Shown here piece by piece: positions 1-9,338 of a DNA stretch of 40,657 nucleotides. The notes below the pieces were generated by a model, which saw only the letters and a list, made by a program, of their open reading frames with translations, ran no database searches and had not been told where the DNA came from. The stretch's first letter is position 1, and every line of letters begins with the position of its first letter. The DNA comes from Myxococcaceae bacterium (GTDB taxonomy: Bacteria; Myxococcota; Myxococcia; Myxococcales; Myxococcaceae): the NCBI GenBank assembly GCA_020247085.1, contig JADCJJ010000270.1, forward strand, positions 1 through 40,657, read 5' to 3'. The position numbers and the translations under genes are program-made.

Positions 1-2
1 AA

Positions 3-704
3 GGCCGCTTCTTCGAGACGAGCTGGGACTACGACTCGGGCTACTTCTGGTACGAGCGCATCAGCTCGGTCGGCAGCTTCAACGACAAGGTGAGCGCCAT
101 CTCGCTCCTCGTCGACCCCGAGACGTTCTTCCTCGGCAAGGACGTCGCGGCCGACTCGCGCCAGTACGCCATCAGCTACTGGAACCTCTTCCCCCGGCAG
201 ATGCTCGACCTCTTCGGCGCGGCGATGACCGACCGCTTCGACCGCATCGGCCCCATCTTCGACGGCGCCAAGCTCGTGCGGCGCCCCATCTCGGGCACCA
301 TCACCGTGCCGCCCATGGGCCAGGCCCCCGTCGACCCGAAGCTCGGCTTCACCCTGCAGCTGTGGCTCACGGTGCTGGGCAACGCGCTGCTGCCCGCCTC
401 GTACGACCAGACGTTCTCCAACTCGTCGCGCCTGTGGCTCGCCGGCAACGGCCAGGCCATCACCACGACGCTGCCCACGGTGACGTTCGAGGACCCGCTC
501 AGCGGCAAGACGTTCGTCGCCGTCAGCTACAAGCAGGGCATTCTCGAGACCGGCATCGCGGCCCGAATGGTATCTCGCGCCAACGAGCTGAAGGCCCGCC
601 TCGACCCGATGGACCCGTCGCGGGCCGAGGCCCTCAAGCAGTACGTCGAGCTGCTCGACGCGCAGCGGGCCGTCTCCGAGGCGTTCGGCGGCGGGGTGTA
701 CTGA
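3..704 (+). CDS. C-terminal part of an unrecognised large protein (5' end outside window)
   Basis: The reading frame is open from the first complete codon, so this is the last 233 residues of a longer protein; the GTG at 90 is an internal codon, not a convincing start. The visible part is soluble-looking, rich in aromatic residues near its start (Trp/Tyr/Phe around a GYFWYERI stretch) and ends in a charged helical segment. The pattern vaguely recalls the C-terminal region of large myxobacterial secreted metalloprotease-like proteins, but no HExxH or other catalytic motif lies in this part, so no function is assigned. It is convergent with the universal stress protein gene, 51 bp away. Confidence 0.75.
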   Translation, partial: GRFFETSWDYDSGYFWYERISSVGSFNDKVSAISLLVDPETFFLGKDVAADSRQYAISYWNLFPRQMLDLFGAAMTDRFDRIGPIFDGAKLVRRPISGTITVPPMGQAPVDPKLGFTLQLWLTVLGNALLPASYDQTFSNSSRLWLAGNGQAITTTLPTVTFEDPLSGKTFVAVSYKQGILETGIAARMVSRANELKARLDPMDPSRAEALKQYVELLDAQRAVSEAFGGGVY

Positions 705-755
705 CGGCGGGCGTCGGGCCGGGCGCGCCGCGGCGCCCCTCGCGGCACGTGACGG

Positions 756-1622
756 CTACGGCCGCACCACCAGCACGTCGCTCGTCGCGTTCGCCAGCAC
801 CCACTCGGCCACCGAGCCGACGAGGAAGCGGGCGACGGAGCCGCGGCCATGTGAGCCGAGCACCAGCAGGTCGGCGTCGAGCGCCTGCGCCTGCTCCACC
901 AGCAGCGTGCGCGCGTCTCCGCTCTTCACCACCGCGTCGAAGTGAACGCCGGGCAGCCGCTTCAGCAGCGCCGTCAGCGCCCGCTCGCCGTCCTTCTCGA
1001 ACTGCTTGCGCAGCGCGATGCGCTGGTCGGCGGACACCGAGACGAAGTCCTCGTACGGAATGGGAGTGGCGTGGGCCACCGTCACGCGCTTCGTCGCCGG
1101 CGCGAGCACCCGCAGCCCCTGGCGCGCCACCGTCAGCGCCGCGTGCGTGGGGTCGAGCGCGAACAGCGGCCGCACGTAGGGGCCGGTCGGCTTGCGCTGC
1201 GCCAACAGCACCGGGTGCTCGGTCTGCCGCACCACCTTCGTCACCGTCGAGCCGAGGAAGAGGTCGACCACGCCGCGGCGCCCGTGCCGGCCGATGCAGA
1301 TGACGTCGGCCTCGACGGCGTTCGCCCGCTTCATGACGTGGTGCGCCGCCGCCCCCTCGACGACGTCGCCGACGAACTGCGCCGGCGCCACGCCCCGCTC
1401 GACGGCCAGCGCCCGCACCTGCGCCAGGTGCTTCTCGAGGCTGCGCTCGGCGTCGGCGATGGCGTCGGCGCGCAGGCGTCCCGGAATGCCCGCTGGCAGC
1501 ACGTGCAAGAGCGTCACCTTCGCCCTCGGCGCCAGCGGCAGGTGCAGCGCTCGCTCCAGCGCCACCTGGGCGCCCGGCGAGAAGTCGGTCGGGACGAGGA
1601 CGGACGAGAGCAGCTTCGCCAT
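756..1622 (-). CDS. Tandem-domain universal stress protein (UspA family)
   Basis: The protein has 288 residues, twice the length of a single Usp domain. It contains two alpha/beta Usp folds, about residues 4-142 and 148-288. Each ends with the ATP-binding signature G-2x-G-9x-G(S/T): Gly111, Gly114, Gly124-Ser125 in the first and Gly256, Gly259, Gly269-Ser270 in the second. Both halves therefore look able to bind nucleotide. Usp proteins of this kind are cytoplasmic stress or starvation-survival factors; the precise role here is unknown. It is a single gene, divergent from the MopE-like lipoprotein genes. ATG start at 1622. Confidence 0.93.
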   Translation of the reverse strand: MAKLLSSVLVPTDFSPGAQVALERALHLPLAPRAKVTLLHVLPAGIPGRLRADAIADAERSLEKHLAQVRALAVERGVAPAQFVGDVVEGAAAHHVMKRANAVEADVICIGRHGRRGVVDLFLGSTVTKVVRQTEHPVLLAQRKPTGPYVRPLFALDPTHAALTVARQGLRVLAPATKRVTVAHATPIPYEDFVSVSADQRIALRKQFEKDGERALTALLKRLPGVHFDAVVKSGDARTLLVEQAQALDADLLVLGSHGRGSVARFLVGSVAEWVLANATSDVLVVRP

Positions 1623-1704
1623 GGCACGGGGTCTCCGGCTGCGGGAACGGTGGCACTCTGCCCGCTTCGGCGCGCCCGGTCGTCAGAGAAAAATGCGAGG
1701 GGCT

Positions 1705-1725
1705 CCTGCTTTCCGTGAAGGCAGG
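1705..1725. other. Perfect-looking small hairpin between divergent genes
   Basis: A 9-bp stem with one T-G wobble and a 3-nt loop (CCTGCTTTC / GAAGGCAGG) lies in the 203-bp gap between the stress protein gene and the MopE-like gene. It could be an operator or an mRNA leader structure. Read on the minus strand, a T5 run follows 11 nt after the stem, which is too distant for a convincing terminator. Confidence 0.35.
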
Positions 1726-1733
1726 TCGTCGGC

Positions 1734-1762
1734 TTGGACACCCGGGGGGTGGGCATTATGGT
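1734..1762 (+). promoter_or_regulatory. Possible sigma-70-type promoter for the MopE-like gene pair
   Basis: A TTGGAC box at 1734-1739 and a TATGGT box at 1757-1762 are separated by 17 bp. The -10 box matches consensus at 4 of 6 positions and the -35 box only in its TTG. The predicted transcript would start about 55-60 nt before the ATG at 1826. Judged by eye only. Confidence 0.35.
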
Positions 1763-1825
1763 GCCCTGGTTCAGACTTCCGGCGTGGCCGCGCGCCGAAG
1801 CCATGTCTTCAGGCCACCTCAGCTC

Positions 1826-4800
1826 ATGCCGTCGCGCCCCTGGCTCCCTCTGCTCGTCGCCGCCGTCGTCGCCGTCGTCGCCTCGGCGTGTCTTCAGCCC
1901 GTCCGTGAGCCCGACTGCCTGCTCGACGGGACGTGTGAGTGCAAGCGCCAGGGCGACTGCCCCGCCGGCCGAGATTGCATCGGCGGCTTCTGCCGCGCCC
2001 TCCCCGACGCGGGGCTGCCGGGCTCGCTCGGCTGGCCGTGCGCCATCGACGCCGACTGCCGCTTCGGGCCGTGCCTGGCCAGGGGCCCCGGAAACGGGCG
2101 CGTGTGCTCGGCGGCCTGCGGCCTCGACGGCGGCTTCGGCTGCGAGCGCGGCTGGGAGTGCAAGCAGTCGCTCACGCCGGCCGGCTTCATCTGTGTGCCG
2201 CCGTACAAGGCCCTCTGCAACCCGTGCGCGAAGGACGAGGACTGCAACGCGGCCGGAGACCGCTGCCTCGACCTCGGCGGCGAGCGCGTCTGCGGCCAGG
2301 ACTGCTCCACGGCCCCCTGCCGGCCCGGGTACTCGTGCCGCGCCGTCGCCCTCGACGCGGGCCTCGCGCGCCAGTGCGTACCCGACACCGGCACGTGCCG
2401 GTGCGGCCCCAACAGCGTCGGCCAGACGCGCGCCTGTTCGACGTCGGCCTCGCTCGGCCGGTGCTTCGGCGTCGAGACGTGCCGCGATGATGGCGCCTTC
2501 TCGGCCTGCGACGCGCCTGTCGCCTCGCCCGAGGTGTGCAACGGCGTCGACGACGACTGCAACGGCCTGACGGACTCGGCCGACCCGGGCCTCGACACCT
2601 CGGGCGTCGCCGGCTTCCCCGACTGCCGCAAGGGCGTCAGCTGCACCGGCAAATGGAGCTGCGGGCCCCTCGGCGCCGACGCCGGCTTCGCCTTCGTCTG
2701 CAGCGCGCCAGACCCGGTCGAGGAGCGCTGCAACGGCGTCGACGACGACTGTGACGGCACCGCCGACGACGGCCTCGTCGACGCCACCGGGCGCTACTCG
2801 AGCCCGCGCGCGTGCGGCGGCTGCAACACCGACTGCGAGGTGGTGCTCGAGGGCCTCGACGTCGACGGTGGGCCCGGCGCCGCGGCCTGCGACGACCGCG
2901 CCGTCCAGCTCACCTGCGTGCCCCGTCGCTGCGCGAAGGGCTTCACCCTCTTCCCCTCCGCCGGCGACCCGGCGCGCTGCGAGCGCGTCACCGACACGCA
3001 GTGCGCCCCGTGCACCTCGACGCCCGACTGCCGCTTCCCGGGCGATGTCTGCGCCGCCGTGGGGAACGACCAGGGCCGCGCCTGCCTGCAGTCGTGCGCG
3101 CCCTCGAGCCCGCGTGCGGGCTGCACCGGCCGGGTGGGTGCCCGTGACTGCTGCCCCTCGGGGAGCACCTGCCAGGCCCAGGCCGGGGCCCTCGTCTGCG
3201 TCCCCTCGACCGGCTCCTGCGAGTGCGCCAGCTCGCGCGCCGGCTTCACGCGCAGCTGCTTCCTCTCGGCGGCCATGGCCACCTGCGTCGGGCGGCAGAC
3301 GTGCGAGGCGAGCGGCGCGTACTCGGCCTGCGACACCTCGATGACGACGGTGGAGCTGTGCGACGGCGCCGACAACGACTGCGACGGCCTCGTCGACGAC
3401 GGCTTCGTCAACACCCGCGACGCCGGCACCTATGACGCCGACGAGCACTGCGGGAACTGCCAGACGAACTGCCGCGCCCGGTGGAGCCCGACGATTCAGC
3501 ACGCCATCGGCGGGTGCCGGCAGGGCGCCGACGCGGGCGTCGGCTGCGCCATCGTCGCGTGCACCACCGAGCCGCTGTTCGGTGCCTCGGGCCACACCAC
3601 CTTCGTCGGCGGCGGGGCGGCGCTGTGCCGGGTCGACGCCGACTGCCCCGCGGGCTCGGTCTGCGACGCGACGCAGCGGGTGTGCGTCAGGCCGTGCAGC
3701 GCCGGGTGCCTGCCTGGCACCGTGTGCGTGGGCGGTGTGTGCGCCAGGTCCTGCGCCACCACGGCCGACTGCAGCGTCCCCGTGGCCGGGTGTGTCTCGG
3801 ACGCGGTCTGCGGGGCCGGGAGCGTCTGCTGCAACGGCTCCTGCGTCTCAGGCACTTGCGCGCCGGTGACGTGCCAGGCCGTCGACGGCGGGGCGCGCGT
3901 CTGCGCGGCCACGGCGCAGTTCAACGACGTCGACCTCGAGGAGACGAACGGCTGTGAGTGCCCGCGTGTGCCTGGCGTCGTCGACGAGCCTGACGTCTCG
4001 ACGACGTACCCGGCGGCGGGCCTGCCGTACGTCGACCGCGACTGCGACGGCGTCGACGGCGTCGAGGCGCAGAGCGTCTTCGTCTGGGCACAGAGCCCGC
4101 GGAGCCTCGGCACCCGGGCGAGCCCGTTCCGCACCATCCGCGAGGGCCTCGCGGCCGCGGCGGCGTCGGCGACGCGCAAGGCGGTGCTGGTGGCCCAGGG
4201 CTCGTACGTCGAGCAGGTGGTACTCGAGGCCGGGGTGTCGCTGCACGGCGGCTACTCGAGCGACTTCCGCCGCCGCGACGTCGTCACCTTCCCCACCCTC
4301 ATCGAGGCGCCCGAGCCCGACTTCGCGAGCCCCACGTACCGCCGCGGCACCGTCAACGCCGAGTACGCCGGCAGCGCCACCGTCACCGGCTTCACCATTC
4401 GCGGGTACGACGTCACCTCGCGGGCCCCGTCGGGGCAGAGCGGCTTCAACAGCTACGCGGTGTACGCCGCCGTGAGCGGCGCGCTGCTGCTGCAGAACAA
4501 CCACCTCGTGGGCGGGCGCGGCGGAGACGCCTCACCCGGGCTGCCCGGCCTCGCCGGCGCCAACGGGGGCAACGGGGCCGACGGCCTTCAGGCGCGCGAG
4601 TGCAACACCCCCACCTGCGCGGGAGAGCGCCAGGCTGGCGGGAGCGGCGGGCAGAACGGCTCGTGCCCCGGGCCGACGAGCGGCACCCCGGGCGGGGCTG
4701 CCGACCCGGCCGTCAACCCGCAGCAGTACCAGGGCGGCGTCGGCGGCAACGGCCAGGGCGGCAGCAACGCGCAGTACGACAACTCCTTCGGCATGCAGTT

Positions 4801-5554
4801 CACCCTGTGCAAGTACGACTGCGTGGTGCCGCCCAACGGCCTCAACGGCGGGCCGGCGACGAACGGCGCCGACGGCATCACCGGCCAGGCCGGGCAGGGC
4901 TGCACGGGCGGCCCGGGGTCCATCGTCGGCCGCGACTGGAGCGGCGGCGCCGGGACGCCGGGCGCCGGCGGCAATCCCGGCCGTGGCGGCGGTGGCGGCG
5001 GTGCCGGCGGCTGCGTCACCAATGGCAACGCGGCCACGTGCACGGTGGGCCGGCGCGTGGGCGACCTGGGCGCCACCGGGGGCGGCGGCGGCGCGGGCGG
5101 CTGCGGCGGTGGCGCGGGCCAGGCCGGCGCGAGTGGCGGCGGCTCGTTCGGTGTCTTCGTCGCGCAGGGCTCGGTGCGCCTCGTGGGCAACCTCGTCGAC
5201 CTCGGCTTCGGCGGCAGCGGTGGCCCTGGCGGCAACGGCGGATACGGGGGCCGCGGCGGGCAGGGCGGGCGGGGTGGTACACAGAACTCGGTGGCCTGGT
5301 GCGCGGGGCAGGGCGGCCTCGGTGGCCGCGGCGGCAACGGCGGCGCCGGCAGCGGCGGTGGTGGCGGCTGCGGCGGCTCGGTCTACGGCATCGCCGGCCG
5401 CAACGTGGCGGCGGCGGTGGGCACCAACACCTTCGCGCCGGCGCCCGTCAACGCGGCCGGCGCGCCGGGGCAGGGCGGCTCCTCGCCCTCCGGCGCCGCG
5501 TTCCGCGGGCTCGACGGCCAGCCCGGTCTCGTGCGTCAGGTGGCGGGCTTCTGA
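1826..5554 (+). CDS. Large lipoprotein with MopE-type Asp/Cys motifs and Gly-rich C-terminal region (copy 1)
   Basis: The protein has 1242 residues. The ATG at 1826 was chosen over the upstream GTG/ATG frame because it gives a clean lipoprotein signal (hydrophobic stretch ending ASAC, Cys22). The next ~730 residues are Cys-rich and carry three MopE-type putative metal-binding motifs, CNGVDDDC or variants, at about residues 238, 302 and 512, plus a shortened DRDCDGVDGV near 738. Residues ~751-895 have the DUF1565/right-handed beta-helix signature (SPFRTI...GLAAA, then VLVAQGSY and LHGGYS). Residues ~895-1235 are Gly-Gly-Asn/Ala repeats reminiscent of PE_PGRS or collagen-like surface domains. 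Probably an outer-surface lipoprotein; metal binding is inferred from the MopE family, not shown. It overlaps the next gene by 1 nt (TGATG). Confidence 0.9.
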   Translation: MPSRPWLPLLVAAVVAVVASACLQPVREPDCLLDGTCECKRQGDCPAGRDCIGGFCRALPDAGLPGSLGWPCAIDADCRFGPCLARGPGNGRVCSAACGLDGGFGCERGWECKQSLTPAGFICVPPYKALCNPCAKDEDCNAAGDRCLDLGGERVCGQDCSTAPCRPGYSCRAVALDAGLARQCVPDTGTCRCGPNSVGQTRACSTSASLGRCFGVETCRDDGAFSACDAPVASPEVCNGVDDDCNGLTDSADPGLDTSGVAGFPDCRKGVSCTGKWSCGPLGADAGFAFVCSAPDPVEERCNGVDDDCDGTADDGLVDATGRYSSPRACGGCNTDCEVVLEGLDVDGGPGAAACDDRAVQLTCVPRRCAKGFTLFPSAGDPARCERVTDTQCAPCTSTPDCRFPGDVCAAVGNDQGRACLQSCAPSSPRAGCTGRVGARDCCPSGSTCQAQAGALVCVPSTGSCECASSRAGFTRSCFLSAAMATCVGRQTCEASGAYSACDTSMTTVELCDGADNDCDGLVDDGFVNTRDAGTYDADEHCGNCQTNCRARWSPTIQHAIGGCRQGADAGVGCAIVACTTEPLFGASGHTTFVGGGAALCRVDADCPAGSVCDATQRVCVRPCSAGCLPGTVCVGGVCARSCATTADCSVPVAGCVSDAVCGAGSVCCNGSCVSGTCAPVTCQAVDGGARVCAATAQFNDVDLEETNGCECPRVPGVVDEPDVSTTYPAAGLPYVDRDCDGVDGVEAQSVFVWAQSPRSLGTRASPFRTIREGLAAAAASATRKAVLVAQGSYVEQVVLEAGVSLHGGYSSDFRRRDVVTFPTLIEAPEPDFASPTYRRGTVNAEYAGSATVTGFTIRGYDVTSRAPSGQSGFNSYAVYAAVSGALLLQNNHLVGGRGGDASPGLPGLAGANGGNGADGLQARECNTPTCAGERQAGGSGGQNGSCPGPTSGTPGGAADPAVNPQQYQGGVGGNGQGGSNAQYDNSFGMQFTLCKYDCVVPPNGLNGGPATNGADGITGQAGQGCTGGPGSIVGRDWSGGAGTPGAGGNPGRGGGGGGAGGCVTNGNAATCTVGRRVGDLGATGGGGGAGGCGGGAGQAGASGGGSFGVFVAQGSVRLVGNLVDLGFGGSGGPGGNGGYGGRGGQGGRGGTQNSVAWCAGQGGLGGRGGNGGAGSGGGGGCGGSVYGIAGRNVAAAVGTNTFAPAPVNAAGAPGQGGSSPSGAAFRGLDGQPGLVRQVAGF

Positions 5555-8500
5555 TGCGCGCGCCCCTCACGGCCCTCTGCCTCGTCGCGCTCGCCGGCTG
5601 CGGGCGCACCGTCTCGTACCCGCGCGTCGACCCCTGCGTCTTCGACACCGACTGCCCCGACGGCCTGCGCTGCGTCAACCAGGTGTGCCGGGTGCTCGAC
5701 GAGTCCGACGGCGGGGCGCTGCGCGGCGGCAAGCGCTTCGGCGAGCGTTGCGACGGTGGCGCCGAGTGCGAGTCGGCCTTCTGTCTCGGCGGCCCCCAGG
5801 GCGCCTTCTGCACCGAGGCGTGCGCGGCCGACGGCGGCTGCGCGGTGGGCTACGCCTGTAAGCGCGTGCCGGACCCGGAGCGGCCCGACGCCGGGCGCGA
5901 CACCGCCCTCTGCGCGCTGCCCCAGCCGCTGCTGTGTCAGGGGTGCTCGCGTGACCTCGACTGCGGCGCCACCGGCGGCGACCGCTGCCTCGCGCTCGAC
6001 GGCGGACGCTTCTGCGGCCGCGACTGCACGTTCTCGGGCTGCCCCGCGCTCTACCGCTGCGAGCTCAAGCCCGACGGCGCGCGGCAGTGCGTGCCAGACG
6101 GACGCACCTGCGACTGCACGGCGCAGACGGTCGGCCTGGCGAAGGGCTGCCGCGGGCCGACGAACGCCTTCGGCCGCTGCGAGGGCAACCAGGTGTGCCA
6201 GCCCGACGGTGGCTTCACGCTCTGCGACGCCCCGCCGGCCCTCGAAGAGACGTGCAACGGCGTCGACGACGACTGCAATGGCCGCGTCGACGACTTCACG
6301 CCGCCCGAGTGCACCCGCGCGCTGGGCGGGCGCATCTGCCGCGGGGCGCAGGTGTGCCTGGCCACCGCCGGGCTCGTCTGTACCGCCCAGGCGCCCGAGG
6401 TCGAGGCCTGCAACGGCCGCGACGACGACTGCAACGGCGTGGTGGACGACGGCTTCGTCGACGCCCAGGGACGCTACCCACAGCTGGCGCACTGCGGCCG
6501 CTGCGCCAACGACTGCGCGAACATTCCCAACGCTACCCAGACGCGGTGTGACGAGGTCCAGGGGCGCTTCCGTTGCCGGGTGCTGGCCTGCGCGCCGGGC
6601 TTCTTCCCGTCAGCCGACGGCACCTTCTGTCAGGAGCTGCCCGACACCCTCTGTCGCGCCTGCACCGTCGACGCCGACTGCGTGGGGCCCCTCGCCCGGT
6701 GCCTGCTGCTCGACGGCCAGCGCGTCTGTGGGCGCGACTGCGGCCCGGCCTCGGCCTACGGCCCCGCCTGCCCGGCCGGCTACACGTGCCAGGCGGCCAC
6801 CCAGCAGTGCGTGCCGTCGACGAGCACCTGCACCTGCACGCCGCGCACGCTGAACGCCACGCGCTCGTGCAGCCTCATGGCCCCGACGAGCGGCCAGACG
6901 TGCCGGGGCTTCGAGACGTGTCGCGCGCCGGGCCCCTCATGGAGCGCCTGTGACGTCGAGTCGTTCAACCCTGAGATTTGCGACGGCCGCGACAACGACT
7001 GCGACGGGCAGGTCGACGAGGGCTTCCGCAACCAGGCGACGGGCCGCTACGAGGCGCTCGCGCACTGCGGGTTCTGCAACAACGACTGCTCGAAGCTCTG
7101 GTCGCCGGCGCTGCAGAAGACGAATGGCGTGTGCGACACCAGCCTCGCGCTCCCGCGCTGCGTGATGGGCCCGTGCCTCACCGAGACCGTCGGGGGCGTG
7201 ACGTTCGAGTTCGTCGACGTCAACCGCGAGCCGGCCGACGGCTGCGAGTGCCGACGCGTGCAAGGCAACCTCGCGACCGACCTGCCGGATCGCGCCCCCG
7301 GCGTGGGCGGCGCGGCGAGCTGGGTGGACGAGAACTGCGACGGCATCGACGGCGTGCAGGGCGACGCCATCTTCGTCTCGGCGACGGGCCCGGCGGTGGG
7401 CAACGGCTCCCGCACGGCGCCCTTCCGCTCGATCGCCCAGGGCCTGGCGGCGCTGGGGCCCTCGGGCAGGCGCTACGTGCTGGTGGCCCAGGGCCTGTAC
7501 CGCGAGAACGTGCGCCTCTCCGACGGGCAGCAGCTCTTCGGTGGCTACTCGACCGACTTCTTCAAGCGAGACCCGCTCCTGCACACCACCTTCATCGCCG
7601 GCGTGCAGCCGACGGCGCAGGCCTTCGCCGCGGTGCACATCGAGAGCGCGGGCCTCGGCGCCGTCGAGACGGTGGTGGCGGGCTTCACCCTCGTGGGGTG
7701 GGACGCGCCCCCCGCGGGCGTGGACGCTCCGGGCGAGGCCAGCGTCACGGTGTACCTCTTCGACACCGGGCCTCGCGTCGTCCTGTCGAGCAACGACGTG
7801 CTGGCCGGCCGCGGAGGGCAGGGCGGGAGCGGGCGCACCGGCGACCAGGGCTTCGGCCGGCAAACGTCCCCCGCGCTCAACGGCGGGCGCGGCGTCGACA
7901 GCGAGCACTTCCCCGCCGGCGACTGCACACCCTCGGCGCATCGCACCGGGGCGCCCGGCGGCCTCAACCCGCTGTGCCCCGGCGGCAACGCGCCGCGTGG
8001 TGGGAGCTCAGTGTGCCCCGTGTACACGATGGGCACGAACCTGGGCGTGCAGCAGGAATACGCCGGGCCGGCGCTGGGCAGCCGCAACGGGCGCGGTGGG
8101 TTCGACCGGACCTTCTCGATGCTGTCGCGCCCGTCGTGCAGCCAGGTGCAGGAGAGCGGCTACCCGAGCGCGATTCAGGGCAATGACGGGCAGGATGGCC
8201 TGCAGGGCCCCGACGGCGCGGGCGGCGTGGGCGGCGCCGGCGCCAGCGCCCCAGCCCGCTTCGGCAGCATCGTCACGAGGCGGTGGGTGCCCTCGCCCGT
8301 GGGGGCGGGCGCCGGGAGCGTCGGCGTCGTCGGCCAGCCCGGCGGCGGCGGCGGCGCCGGCGCGGGGGTGGTGAAGTTCACCGGCGGCGGGTGCCAGGCG
8401 TGGGAGATTGGCGCGAGCGGAGGAGGCGGTGGGGCGGGCGCCTGCGGCGGACAGGGCGGGGCGCCCGGCGCGCCCGGCGGTGCCTCCATCGCCGTCCTCG

Positions 8501-8976
8501 TCGGCTCCAGCGGCCCGGCGGTGCGCCCGACGCTGCAGGGGAACCGGCTTCAGCGGGGCCTCGGCGGCACCGGCGGCAACGGGGGCTTCGGCGGCGCCGG
8601 GGGCCTCGGCGGCGTCGGCGGCGTCGGCGGCCAGCCTGACCGCTGGAGCAGCAGCACCGGTGGGAAAGGCGGCGAAGGCGGGAATGGCGGCCCCGGCGGC
8701 GGTGGTGGTGGTGGTGCCGGCGGGCCCTCGTTCGGGGTGCTGGGCGTCGACGTCGACGTCGCCACGCTCGCGGCCGTCAACACGTTCCTCGTCAGCGCCA
8801 CCATCGACACCGGCGGCCCCGGCGGCGTCGGCGGCTCTTCGCCCGGGCCCGTGTCGTCGACGGGCGGCGGCGGCGTGCGGGGGGCGTCCGCCGACGTCGT
8901 GGTGCTTCGCCGCTGCGCGGTCGGCTGCGGGCCCGGGGCGACATGCGACGCCAACGGCGTCTGCGTGCCGAACTGA
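5554..8976 (+). CDS. Large lipoprotein with MopE-type Asp/Cys motifs and Gly-rich C-terminal region (copy 2)
   Basis: This 1140-residue paralogue of the preceding gene has the same domain order. It starts with a lipoprotein signal ending LAGC (Cys16) and a Cys-rich region. MopE-type motifs lie near residues 234 (CNGVDDDC), 286 (CNGRDDDC) and 476 (CDGRDNDC), with DENCDGIDGV near 594. A beta-helix/DUF1565 segment at ~605-745 has the same APFRSI, VLVAQGLY and FGGYSTDF landmarks. A Gly-rich segment spans about 750-1100, and a final CxxGCGPGATC knot-like tail ends the protein. The ATG overlaps the upstream TGA, so translation is probably coupled and the two products may be made in equal amounts. 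Confidence 0.9.
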   Translation: MRAPLTALCLVALAGCGRTVSYPRVDPCVFDTDCPDGLRCVNQVCRVLDESDGGALRGGKRFGERCDGGAECESAFCLGGPQGAFCTEACAADGGCAVGYACKRVPDPERPDAGRDTALCALPQPLLCQGCSRDLDCGATGGDRCLALDGGRFCGRDCTFSGCPALYRCELKPDGARQCVPDGRTCDCTAQTVGLAKGCRGPTNAFGRCEGNQVCQPDGGFTLCDAPPALEETCNGVDDDCNGRVDDFTPPECTRALGGRICRGAQVCLATAGLVCTAQAPEVEACNGRDDDCNGVVDDGFVDAQGRYPQLAHCGRCANDCANIPNATQTRCDEVQGRFRCRVLACAPGFFPSADGTFCQELPDTLCRACTVDADCVGPLARCLLLDGQRVCGRDCGPASAYGPACPAGYTCQAATQQCVPSTSTCTCTPRTLNATRSCSLMAPTSGQTCRGFETCRAPGPSWSACDVESFNPEICDGRDNDCDGQVDEGFRNQATGRYEALAHCGFCNNDCSKLWSPALQKTNGVCDTSLALPRCVMGPCLTETVGGVTFEFVDVNREPADGCECRRVQGNLATDLPDRAPGVGGAASWVDENCDGIDGVQGDAIFVSATGPAVGNGSRTAPFRSIAQGLAALGPSGRRYVLVAQGLYRENVRLSDGQQLFGGYSTDFFKRDPLLHTTFIAGVQPTAQAFAAVHIESAGLGAVETVVAGFTLVGWDAPPAGVDAPGEASVTVYLFDTGPRVVLSSNDVLAGRGGQGGSGRTGDQGFGRQTSPALNGGRGVDSEHFPAGDCTPSAHRTGAPGGLNPLCPGGNAPRGGSSVCPVYTMGTNLGVQQEYAGPALGSRNGRGGFDRTFSMLSRPSCSQVQESGYPSAIQGNDGQDGLQGPDGAGGVGGAGASAPARFGSIVTRRWVPSPVGAGAGSVGVVGQPGGGGGAGAGVVKFTGGGCQAWEIGASGGGGGAGACGGQGGAPGAPGGASIAVLVGSSGPAVRPTLQGNRLQRGLGGTGGNGGFGGAGGLGGVGGVGGQPDRWSSSTGGKGGEGGNGGPGGGGGGGAGGPSFGVLGVDVDVATLAAVNTFLVSATIDTGGPGGVGGSSPGPVSSTGGGGVRGASADVVVLRRCAVGCGPGATCDANGVCVPN

Positions 8977-9049
8977 CGCCCGCCGCGAGCGCGCCGGGTG
9001 ACGGGGCGCGCGGGCGCCGACGAGGTGCCGGCGCTGGGGGGCAGCCACC

Positions 9050-9231
9050 GGGAGCCTGGCTGCAGCCCATCGCGGCGGCGCCGGGCGAGGCGGCACGCGG
9101 TGAACGGGCGACGTGCTGGCGCGGCGCGGTGTGGGCCACGGGGAGCGTGGCTGCAGCCCACCGCGGCAGCGCCGGGCGAGGCGACGCGCGGGGAACGGAC
9201 GACGGGCCGGCGCGGCGCGGTGTGGGCCGCC
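9050..9231. repeat. Two-copy 91-bp direct repeat in the gap after the MopE-like genes
   Basis: Copies at 9050-9140 and 9141-9231 align without gaps at an offset of exactly 91 bp, with about ten mismatches. Both contain TGGCTGCAGCCCA, GCGCCGGGCGAGGC and GGCGCGGCGCGGTGTGGGCC. A weaker, partial third copy may lie just upstream (from about 9016). The whole 8977-9338 gap is otherwise without a credible gene; the short open frames across it are by-products of high GC. Confidence 0.8.
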
Positions 9232-9338
9232 GCCTGGAGTTTCGGGGGCCGCCGGGGCGCCGAGTGCTGCGGACCCGGCCCGTTCCCGAGTCGCGCCGTC
9301 GCCGCTCACCCTCCGGGCTGGCGATGCTCCGAGGGCCC

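Noticed and set aside
1652-1667. TGGCAC... as a sigma-54 promoter upstream of the MopE-like gene
   Set aside because: The -24 half matches, but the -12 half lacks TTGC.
1514-3595. 693-codon minus-strand frame across the stress protein and MopE-like genes
   Set aside because: Ala/Arg/Val-rich shadow of a real gene on the other strand.
4507-5530. GGC-rich repeats considered as a CRISPR array or DNA repeat
   Set aside because: No regular unit or spacers; they encode the Gly-rich region of the lipoprotein and follow its frame.
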